From Vibrio nitrifigilis (GTDB lineage: Bacteria > Pseudomonadota > Gammaproteobacteria > Enterobacterales > Vibrionaceae): a stretch of DNA of 64,000 nucleotides. Where the stretch lies: the NCBI RefSeq assembly GCF_015686695.1, contig NZ_JADPMR010000001.1, forward strand, positions 1,612,001 to 1,676,000, read 5' to 3'. The position numbers and the translations under genes are program-made. Numbering within the stretch: the stretch's first letter is position 1; the number at the start of each line of letters is the position of its first letter. The notes below the pieces were generated by a model. It had not been told where the DNA came from, did not search any database, and was given only the letters and a program-made list of their open reading frames with translations. Positions 53,065 to 63,100 of the stretch are shown in pieces.

Positions 53065-54993
53065 ATGCATACCATGTCTCTAGTGTTTAATGAACAAGGA
53101 CGACTAATCTCATCTACGCATTCGTTTGATGATCTGTCACTACGTAATATTGATGAATTAGTCATATCGTATAGGAATCAACAACAGATAAAGTTTCCAT
53201 CTCTGAAAGAAATACTGCAGAAACAATTTCGAATTGATGTATATATCGAGTTTGAGGAGCAAGTCTATTCAGGTAATGTTACCTGTGTAGCCAAAGTCGA
53301 TGGACAACAAGAGTTTATTGTTAGCTTAAAGCATGCCACAGATAATAGTAGCTCACCAAATGATAAGATGATCAACATTCTTGATAGTGCCCGTATTGCA
53401 ACGTGGGAATGGAACATAACTTCCGACGAACTACATGTAAATGAACTGTGGGCCAATATCTTAGGTTATTCATTAGAATCGATTGCACCAGTTACTTATA
53501 AAACCTGGCAAGACCACCTGCATCCAGATTATCGTCATCTTTTAGCACAAAAATTAAATGCTCATTACGTCGGTAAAGAGGCGTATTTTAAACTTGAATC
53601 TCCCGTTTTAAATCATGAAGGGGAGTGGATTTGGGTCAAAGACATTGGGCGAGTGGTATCGAGGTTATCCAATGGAGAACCCGAATGGGTGTTTGGTGCT
53701 CGTATTGATATCAACCGATCCAAAATGGCTCAACTAGAGCTGGAAAAGTTACAGGAGCAACTCGATGAACTAATGGCATTGTCGCCATCAGTTATTTATA
53801 AAATGGCGAGTGATAGAGACGCAAAGGTTTTGTTTGTAAGTAGTGGTGTTGAGCGTCTTTTGGGTTACTCCGCTGAGGAATTAGTCGGCAAACCCCACTG
53901 GTGGTGCTCCCATATCGCTGAAGAAGATTTGGCAGAATACCAACGGTGTACGGAATTAACTAAAGAACGTTCTTATCATCCGATTATGGACTGTGAGTAT
54001 CGATTTACCAAAGCAAATGGCGAGAGCGTGTGGCTTGTGGACCGTATCCGTTATGTAGATAGTGGTGATGAACCCGCTTATTTCGTGGGGTCGGTTATTG
54101 ATCTATCAGAATTTATTACTCTTAATCAGCATCTTAAAAGTCTGTCACTGCTACCTCCTGGCGTTATCTATCAATTTGAAAAAAAAGCGGATGGACACAT
54201 GTCATTTCCATATGTGAGTCAAGAATTTGAACATGTTTTTGGTGTGTCTCCGAAAGTTGCTGCTGAAGATGCATTGCGGGTGTTTGAGGTAATTCACCCT
54301 GATGATGTGAAAAATATTCTTAATGTGGTTGATCAGTCATTTTTAGATATGTCTGATGCCGAATGTGAATTTAGGATAACGCGTGATGACAAAACGCAAT
54401 GGTATTACTTCCAGTCTTCTCCAATACAGCAGGGAGAGGGATCGGTTTTATGGTCGGGGCAAGTGATCAATATTACCGACCGTAAGAATATGGAGCTTCA
54501 ATTAGAGAAGGAATCCACAACCGATCCTTTGACTGGTACATATAACCGTCGCTTCTTGCTCAATAGAGTAAAAGAACTTAAACAACAGCATAGTGAACAT
54601 GATTGGGTGTTTTCGTTAATATCTATCGATTTTGATCATTTTAAAGCGGTCAATGACGATTACGGGCATGACGGTGGTGATGCCGTACTCAAACAAACGG
54701 TAAAATGCATTAATAAAAATCTGCGTGATAAAGATGTATTTGCGAGAATGGGAGGAGAAGAGTTTGTCATCTTTCTCCCAGATACAAGCCACCAAGCTGC
54801 TCTTATCATTGCTGAACGTATAAGGCAAAAAGTGGAACATAATGTTATTCAACACCGAAAAAAAAAGATTTCGATAACGATTACTCAGGGGGTGGCATCG
54901 TCAACACAATCGGACAGTATTCAAGAACTATTAAAGATCTCCGATAGAGCCCTTTATTTGGGGAAAAAGCGAGGGAGAAACTGTGTTGTTTAA
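53065..54993 (+). CDS. PAS-GGDEF diguanylate cyclase
   Basis: About 642 residues, no clear transmembrane segment. Three PAS/PAC sensor units are visible: about 105-225 (ARIATWEWNITSDELHVNE; then a PAC-like VFGARIDINRSK), about 235-355 and about 370-480. The GGDEF domain is C-terminal (from about 495) with active GGEEF in FARMGGEEFVIFL and an intact inhibitory RxxD site (RDKD) five residues before it. It should make c-di-GMP in response to ligands or redox state sensed by PAS. Starts at 53065 and 53074 are both plausible. Confidence 0.9.
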   Translation: MHTMSLVFNEQGRLISSTHSFDDLSLRNIDELVISYRNQQQIKFPSLKEILQKQFRIDVYIEFEEQVYSGNVTCVAKVDGQQEFIVSLKHATDNSSSPNDKMINILDSARIATWEWNITSDELHVNELWANILGYSLESIAPVTYKTWQDHLHPDYRHLLAQKLNAHYVGKEAYFKLESPVLNHEGEWIWVKDIGRVVSRLSNGEPEWVFGARIDINRSKMAQLELEKLQEQLDELMALSPSVIYKMASDRDAKVLFVSSGVERLLGYSAEELVGKPHWWCSHIAEEDLAEYQRCTELTKERSYHPIMDCEYRFTKANGESVWLVDRIRYVDSGDEPAYFVGSVIDLSEFITLNQHLKSLSLLPPGVIYQFEKKADGHMSFPYVSQEFEHVFGVSPKVAAEDALRVFEVIHPDDVKNILNVVDQSFLDMSDAECEFRITRDDKTQWYYFQSSPIQQGEGSVLWSGQVINITDRKNMELQLEKESTTDPLTGTYNRRFLLNRVKELKQQHSEHDWVFSLISIDFDHFKAVNDDYGHDGGDAVLKQTVKCINKNLRDKDVFARMGGEEFVIFLPDTSHQAALIIAERIRQKVEHNVIQHRKKKISITITQGVASSTQSDSIQELLKISDRALYLGKKRGRNCVV

Positions 54994-55143
54994 AATGTTT
55001 CATTCAAGGATACTTTGAATTAATTATTTCGTCATGAAGTGATCTTGCTCACTAGGTAAGACAGATTCTCAATAGCTATGACTCTTGTTGCGTTTCATTT
55101 GTACGCGTAAACTGGTTTCATGCTCAACAAGATAGGAATGATC

Positions 55144-55794
55144 ATGAAACTTTTCATTTTTCACCACTGTCCATTTTGTGTAAAAGCAACCATGGCGGCA
55201 GGATACAAAAAACTCGATGTAGAATGGGTCTTTTTGCAAAATCATGATGTAGATGCTCGCATCAGCAAAGTAGGGGCAAATATGGTTCCTATACTGCAAA
55301 AACCGGATGGTAGTTATATGGGAGAAAGTCTAGATATTGTTCAGTATCTCGATAACTTTGATGGCACATCGACTATTCAACCAGCACAACAAGCCGACCA
55401 AGTTTCTCAATGGCTAAAAGAGACGGGATTTCTTGCGTCAGTGTTGCTGTATCCACGCTGGTTTAAATTGAACTTGCCTGAATTTGAGACTGCAGAAGCT
55501 CGCGCTTGGTTTACCAAAAACAAGACCGCGATGATTGATATGAGTTTTGAAGATGCGTTAGCCCACAGTGAAGAATACATCCAACAGATTAACGCGAAGC
55601 TTGAACAATTAACTTGGTTAACCTTACCGTCTTCTCGTGGCGGTCAGCTTTCATATGATGATATCAATCTTTATCCTTTCTTGCGTAACTACACGGCAGT
55701 GAAAGGTGTGCTGTTCCCAGAAAAGGTTCGTCAATACATTGATGAAGTGACCGAGCTGACTCAAGTGCCTCTTTATGATGATGTAGCGGTGTAA
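55144..55794 (+). CDS. grxB: Glutaredoxin 2
   Basis: About 216 residues, GST-like Grx2. The thioredoxin-fold N-terminus carries the active site HHCPFCVKA (CPFC; E. coli has CPYC), with the GANMVPIL cis-Pro loop near 47 and GESLDIVQYLD near 64. A helical C-terminal domain follows. It reduces mixed disulfides with glutathione. ATG after AGGAATGATC. Confidence 0.93.
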   Translation: MKLFIFHHCPFCVKATMAAGYKKLDVEWVFLQNHDVDARISKVGANMVPILQKPDGSYMGESLDIVQYLDNFDGTSTIQPAQQADQVSQWLKETGFLASVLLYPRWFKLNLPEFETAEARAWFTKNKTAMIDMSFEDALAHSEEYIQQINAKLEQLTWLTLPSSRGGQLSYDDINLYPFLRNYTAVKGVLFPEKVRQYIDEVTELTQVPLYDDVAV

Positions 55795-55824
55795 CAGACC
55801 AATAGCATCAATGCCCCATGTTTC

Positions 55825-55864
55825 AAAAGCCCTTTCTAGAGCTGTCTAGAAAGGGCTTTTTGTA
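55825..55864 (+). terminator. Strong terminator after grxB
   Basis: Perfect 16-base stem AAAAGCCCTTTCTAGA / TCTAGAAAGGGCTTTT (55825-55840, 55845-55860) with loop GCTG and T run. Confidence 0.92.
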
Positions 55865-56070
55865 CGATTAAGTTATAATATATGAGCTCTATTGATTTGA
55901 TGTCAGGTGTTAACTTGTGCGGTGCTACACATATTCTGTAAAAGTTATTTAGCGTTACGAAATAATTAGTGGTATTATGCATCATATTGCATTTTGTCAG
56001 GCAGGGTTAACGGGAAGCGTAGTGGTACTATGAAAACTAGAAGCGTGCTGGTGTTTTCCAACGTCATGTC

Positions 56071-56160
56071 TATACCCAAATGATCTCAAGATGCATGATT
56101 CGAAGCTTCATCAAGGAGCTTAAGTTACGTTCAATCACGGCAAGAATGTTCATTCTCTTT
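56071..56160. repeat. Dispersed intergenic repeat (copy A)
   Basis: Begins TATACCCAAATGATCTCAAG, then GATTCGAAGCTTCATCAAGGAGC and TCAATCACGGCAAGAAT (quoted in parts). The last two blocks recur on the reverse strand at 40829-40920. The first block resembles TATACCCAAGTAACCT at 10920-10945 (reverse strand). Confidence 0.5.
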
Positions 56161-56712
56161 CGACGTATATAAATGTTGTTCCTGAGATAATGTGACTAAT
56201 ATTATTATTAATAGAAATTTAATATTAGTATTAATATAGCAGTACTGTCTATTCCTCTAGAAATTAAAAATAGTAGTAATATAAAATACCAGAAATTAAT
56301 AGCCATATTTAACTATTAATAATACGGTGTTTTTATTTTACCTATTATTTGTCAAATCAAAATGGTTGGAATTAACTATTATAATATATTAAATAACTCT
56401 CTATTAGTGTACTTCGTTCGTTATATTAAAGAGTTTTTTATTAATTGCATTCTTAATATACAACATATCATTCTGAGTCCTTTTTAGGGACGCAATATGT
56501 CCAAAGTATTTTGTTCCATAAATTTCACAAATTTTCATATTAAACGCCGTATTTTTGTGCCTGTAAACTTTGGGTTCAAATCTGTCAGCATTATGGTGAA
56601 TATTTTTAGTTAAGTATGTTGTTCGGATTAAAATGTTAATAATGAATGTTTGGTGGGATAAAATGCTGTACAGTGGTGTCGGTTATGTATCTTAGTCGGT
56701 TTTTTTGTTTTT

Positions 56713-56731
56713 GGTAATGATAATCAATATC
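56713..56731. promoter_or_regulatory. Fur box upstream of the NRPS
   Basis: GGTAATGATAATCAATATC matches 17 of 19 positions of the Fur consensus GATAATGATAATCATTATC. A promoter-like TATATAA lies just downstream (about 56743). The distance to the NRPS start is about 450 bases, longer than usual. Confidence 0.78.
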
Positions 56732-57154
56732 ATTAAAATGTTTTATATAAACATACCTTAATATAAATTTTATTTATTCATAAATGATAAATAAATGTTA
56801 AATTTTTTGTGGAATAGCCATTTTATTTCTAGATATATCTCTAATAGTTGTAAACATTGTCCTTATTTTGGCTTGTTTTTTATTTTTTTATGACATAGAG
56901 AAAAGTATTAAAACTGGGTGTTTTTACATTCATTCATTTATTTATTGAACTAAGATCACGTTTTATTAGTAATTGTTGAATAAGTGGTTATTTGTTTATA
57001 TTTATATTCTTGTTATATTCAACTTGTTTTTATTATTGGTCATTTAATTAGGAATTATTAATACCAATGAATGATATTTCTTTTTTAAGTAGAACATTAA
57101 CTACCTTTTAACAGGTGATTTAATGCTATTTATTAAAACTTGTTAAACATCGAA

Positions 57155-57170
57155 ACCTCTTAAAAGAGGT
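57155..57170 (+). promoter_or_regulatory. Hairpin covering the NRPS ribosome-binding site
   Basis: ACCTCTT-AA-AAGAGGT: a 7-base inverted repeat whose right arm contains the AGAGGTGAG site for the TTG at 57181. It could limit translation unless opened. Confidence 0.45.
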
Positions 57171-57180
57171 GAGATATTTT

Positions 57181-60100
57181 TTGCCCGAAGAAAATAAATT
57201 TAAATCTAAATCTATAGAAACCAGTGGTGGATCTATGTTTGATAATGACAGTCCGCAAGAGACTAAAAGCAGTCCTTCGTTTCAATCCTTACCTTTGTCT
57301 AGTGCTCAGCAAGGGATTTGGTTTGCTCAACAAGTAAACCCAGATGCAGCAAGTCATGTATTTAAAATTGCTGAATATTTTGACATTAATGGTGTTGTTG
57401 ATACCTCAGCACTTGAACAAGCTATTCGACAAACTGTTTCTGAAGCACAAGCTTACCAAGTGACAATCCATGAAGTAGAGGACGAGTGTTTCCAAACGTG
57501 TTCTTTACACCCGGATTGGCACTTGCCGATATTAGATATGAGTGGTGATGAATCGCCGTTCACTTCTGCTTTGGAATGGATGCAAAGAGATATCGATACT
57601 CCAATGGATTTGTCGTCTGGACCTCTTTTTTCCTTTGCAATCATTAAATTAGATTCATCTAGAACCTGCCTCTATCAATGCGTGCACCACATCATCAATG
57701 ATGGGTTAGGAGGGCATTTATTTATTGATCGTGTGCTGTCTCTTTACAATGCCGCGATTGATAATACCCAAAGTGCCGGCCATGCTACTTTTGGTACTTT
57801 ACAAGAAGTACAGCAAGCAGAGCTGCACTACCTGGAATCAGAACGATTTAGTAAAGATAAAGATTTTTGGGTTAATAAATATCAGCAACGTGCCAATTCA
57901 GTGAGTTTATCTGGTAAAACAGCTGCTTGCCTGAGCGTCTATCGTTATCAAAACTACCTTTCAACTAAACTTACCTCACAATTACGTGATTTAGCGTCGC
58001 GTTACCACGTCACATTACCTCAGCTATTAGTTTCATTACTTGGGGGGTATCTTTATCGCATGACTGGCCAGGAATCTATGTTAGTAGGATTCCCTGTTTC
58101 TGGTCGTCGCAATAAAGCATTACGCTCTACACCTACAATGGCCGTTAATGTTGTGCCTGTAGAACTTAATTTCTCACCTGAAACAACTCTGGAACAGAGT
58201 TTATCAGCTATCAAACGCGATCTTTTTGGCGCCCTAAAACACCAAGATTATCGTAGTGAGGCTCTTAAAGCGGAGTTGGGGTTATTTAACGAACAACACC
58301 CATTATTTTCTACGTTAATCAACATTGTTCCGTTTAAAGAGCAAATTGCATTTGGGCAAGCTCCTGCGACAGTCCATAACCTCTCTACTGGTCCGACAGA
58401 TGATCTCTCTATCACTCTTTATGAACGTGGACTTGATGGCGGGTTAGAACTTTCGTTAGCTGCTAACACGGCACTCTACAGTGACGATGAAGTCGATGCG
58501 CACGGTAAACGCATGGTGCATTTTTTAGCGGCAGCTGTCGCCAATGCAAACGGAAATATTCATCAATTAGACATCGCACTTCCTAGCGAAAAACAATCGA
58601 TTTTACAGCATTTTAACGACACAAAAACGCCATTTTCTGCGCAAAGTGGCCTACATGAACTGATTGAACAACAAGTTAATTTTCATCCTAATGCGCCAGC
58701 GCTAGATTTTAATGGCGCCGTTATGAGTTATGCTCAGCTCAATCAAAAAGCGAATCAGCTTGCACATTGGCTACAAGATCACGGCGTACAAGCAACAGAC
58801 AGAGTCGCTATATCATTACCGCGTAATTGTGAGCTTATTGTTGCGGTATTGGCAACGTTAAAAGTGGGTGCAACCTATGTACCGATGGATCCTAACTACC
58901 CACTTGAACGCCGTTTGTACATGGTTAAAGATTGTCAGCCTAAGGTCATTCTGACTCTCAGCTCTTCAGATTTGTTCACGCAATCGTTTTCCTCTGCGAC
59001 GTTAGTTGTCGATTTTGAAGAAGCCTTACAAGAATCACAGTCATTATCCAACGGCAATCTATCGATGGGTGAGTTTGACTCACAACAGTTGGCATATCTC
59101 ATTTACACGTCTGGTTCTACTGGTCATCCCAAAGGCGTGATGTTATCGCATCGCAATGCGTGTAACTTGGTCGAATGGGCAATTAGTGAATACGGGCCAA
59201 AACTGTTTTCTCGTACACTATTTTCGACGTCGCTTAACTTCGATTTGTCAGTTTATGAAATTTTCTCAACCTTAAGCTGCGGTGGATGTCTTGTTATTGT
59301 TGAAAATGCGTTGAGTTTGCTTGAGAAGGAATACGATCTTACTCTGATCAATACTGTGCCGTCAGCCTTGAGTGCGTTAGTCGATGGTAAGGCGATTCCA
59401 TCATCAGTACAGGTAGTTAATGTTGCTGGTGAGCCTCTTAAAAAAGAGCTCGCGCAACGCTTCTTTGAGCTAACCCCAATCCCGTCCCTATGCAATCTGT
59501 ATGCACCTTCAGAAACGACCACGTATTCAACATTTGTCCGTATGTACCGAGGTCAGCCGTTTGCCCCACATATTGGTAAGCCGTTAAATAATACCCAAGT
59601 GTATATTTTGGATGCCCAACAAAAGCTGTTGCCTCCTGGGGTGATTGGCGAAATTTATATCGGTGGTGAAGGGGTTGCACAGGGCTATATTAATTTAGCT
59701 GCCATGACCGAAGAGCGCTTTGTTTCCGATCCCTTTGCCAATGATGGCAAGGCCAAAATGTATAAAACGGGGGATTTGGGGCGTTGGACAACTGATGGCA
59801 ATATTGAATTTTTAGGGCGTAACGATTTCCAAGTAAAAATTCGCGGTTTCCGTATTGAACTGGGAGAGATTGAATCGACGTTGCTCAGTCATCCAGCCGT
59901 TGATAATGCCGTTGTCGTTGCCCAGGAAGATGTGAATGGTCAGCCTCAGTTGGTGGCTTATTACACATTAACTAAAGCGGTGAACGTCGAGCAATTGATT
60001 GAATTTGTTAGCCAGCCGTTAGCCGATTATATGGTGCCCGCCGCTATGGTTGCCTTGGACACCATGCCATTAACGCAAAACGGTAAGGTTGACAGAAAAG

Positions 60101-63100
60101 CATTACCCGCTCCAAATGCAAGTGCTTTTGTTAGTACTCAATATGTGGAGCCAAAAGGCGAGAATGAGCAACGATTAGCGTCAATTTGGCAGCAATTGAT
60201 CGGAATTGAAAAAATCAGTCGTAACGACAATTTCTTCCAAATTGGTGGCCATTCACTACTGGCCGCACGTTTGATTTCTCGGTTACGCTCAGAGTTTGGC
60301 ACTGAACTGTCTCTAGCGCAGATTTTTAATCATCCCACCTTGAAAGCAATGGCAAAGATCTTGGTTCAGTCTTCAGTAGTTTCCCAGCTACCCGATATTG
60401 TACCGACGCATGAAGGGGATACATATCCACTGACCTTTGCCCAAAAAGGTTTATGGTTACTTGAGCAGCTAGATGGCAGCTCCCTAGTGGCTTATGTGAT
60501 GAAAAATAGCGTTGAGTTCCATGGCCCATTAGATTTTTCTGCATTGGAAGTGGCATTTCTAACCGTGATCGAACGTCATGCGCCACTACGCACCAAATTT
60601 ATTAGTGTTGATGGTCAACCGTTACAACAAGTTATGCCGGCGCCGGACAGCTTCGTCATTCAACGTGATGGCGAATTTGTGGTCGAATTTGACTTAAACG
60701 AAGGCTATCTCATTCGCGCTCATATTGCAGAGCAAGATCCAAACACCCACACATTAACGATTGCGATGCACCATATCATTTCAGATGGTTGGTCAACCCG
60801 GATCATTCTTAATGAGTTAATTGCTGCATACAACAGTGAACTGTCTGGAGCGCCGTTGGATTTAGATTCGTTACCTATTCAGTACGGAGATTACGCTCGT
60901 TGGCAACAGACTCATTATCAAGGTGAATGGTATGAAAATCAAAAATCTTACTGGTTTGAACAGCTAGAAGGTATTCCTGAATGTGTCTCTTTGCCGTTAG
61001 ATTTTGTCCGCCCTGAGCAGCAAAATTATGCAGGACTCACGTTCCCAATCACAATTGATCATGAACTAACGCAGAACATTAAAGCATTAGCACAGCGTCA
61101 TCACAGCACATTGTACATGACGTTACTCGCCAGTTTCTCGTTGTTAATCGGGCGATTATCCAATCAAACGGATGTGGTGATTGGAACACCGATTGCCGGG
61201 CGTAACCGTACTGAGTTAGAAGATTTGGTAGGGATGTTTGTTAATACGCAGGCATTACGTGTGAACTTAGACCAAGTGACTGATGTTTCATCGTTAATCC
61301 ACCAAGTGAAAGCGACGGTTCTTAAAGCACAAACCAACCAAGATGTGTCATTTGAGCAAATCGTAGAAGCGGTGGCGCCCAATCGTAATATGGCACATAA
61401 CCCTATCTACCAAGTGATTTTTGCACTCCATAATACGCCAAACCAACTGGCTCAAATGCAAGATGTTGATGTCCAAGTAGTGATGGGAGACTCGGATACT
61501 GCTCAGTTTGACTTAAGTGTTGGTCTTTATGAAGTGGATGGTCAGCTTAGTGGCTATGTAAACTTTGCTACTGCGCTATTTAAACAAGAAACGGTTGAGC
61601 GTTTCATGGCATGTTGGCATACGTTACTTAGCCATATGGTGCAGCAAGATACTCTTCAACCGCTAGCGTTGCCTATGCTGCCAGAACAAGAGCAGCAACG
61701 TGTTGTTGAGGACTTTAACCGCGGTAAGCAGGACTTTTTTTCGCATGTAACGATCACACAGCGCTTTGAAGAACAAGCTGAACGTTTCGCCGATCGTATT
61801 GCGGTAAGTTATGAAAACAACCACCTTACCTATGCTCAGCTAAACGCACGAGCCAACCAGTTGGCGCATTGGCTAATGGCTAATGGGGTTAAACCAGATA
61901 GTCGAGTTGCTATTGCACTTGAACGCAGTGAAAAGCTATTAATTGCGATTTTGGCAACGCTGAAAGCTGGCGGCGCTTATGTGCCACTTGATCCTAATTA
62001 CCCACAAGAACGCTTGCAATACTCACTGCAAGATAGCGAGCCAGAAGTGGTTATTACCACGAGTGCACTGGTTGATAAACTCGGTAATTTGCCGGTCAAT
62101 ACACAATTAGCCTTGTTAGATAAGCCAGAGTGGCTTGATCTTACCATCGACAACATTGCCGCTGAGTGCAGTGGTCTCACCGCCCAACATATGGCGTATA
62201 TTATCTACACTTCAGGTTCGACAGGTAAGCCGAAAGGAGTGATGGTTGAGCATCATAATGTGATGCGTCTGATGGCCGCCACACAGGGTGATTTTCAATT
62301 TAATGAGCGCGATGTCTGGACCTTATTCCACTCCTATGCATTTGACTTTTCAGTATGGGAGATTTGGGGAGCGTTGCTGTTCGGTGGTCGTTTAGTCGTG
62401 GTGCCACACTTAGTATCAAGAGCCCCTGACGACTTCTATCAGCTATTGTGTAACGAACAGGTTACCGTATTAAACCAAACACCAAGTGCATTTCGCCAAC
62501 TGATTGCTGCTCAATCAGAACAGCCACATGATTTACGCTATGTGATCTTCGGTGGTGAAGCTCTTGAGTTATCCGCGTTATCACCTTGGTACCAAAAATC
62601 CCTTAATCGTCATACCCAGTTGATTAATATGTATGGCATTACGGAAACCACCGTACATACCACATATTATCCACTGACGGCTGCAGATGTGTATCGCACG
62701 GGTGCCAGCCCCATTGGACGTGGTCTAAACGATCTGCGGTTATATATTCTCGATGAATTCCGTCAGCCGGTACCTGTTGGTGTCACGGGTGAACTGTATG
62801 TCAGTGGAGCAGGTGTTGCACGCGGTTATCTTAACCGTGCAGAACTCACCGCTGAGCGATTTATGCTGGACCCATTTGTTGCCGATGGTCAAACCCGAAT
62901 GTACAAATCCGGAGACCTAGGGCGTTGGTTAGATGATGGCAGTATTGAGTATTTGGGTCGTAACGATGACCAGGTGAAAATTCGAGGCTTCCGCATTGAA
63001 TTGGGCGAGATCGAAGCTTGTGTCCGTAGCTTTGACCAAGTACAAGATGCCGCCGTTATCGCTGCCCCCAATGCAAGTGGTGACTATCATATCGTTGCTT

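Larger units (their letters stand above)
55865..57180. other. Long AT-rich non-coding region upstream of the NRPS
   Basis: About 1.3 kb with no believable gene and very low GC. It contains a dispersed repeat copy (56071), a Fur box (56713) and a hairpin over the NRPS ribosome-binding site (57155). Such AT-rich stretches are often H-NS targets, which is inference. A short frame MNDISFLSRTLTTF (57067-57111) was seen but has no support. Confidence 0.5.
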
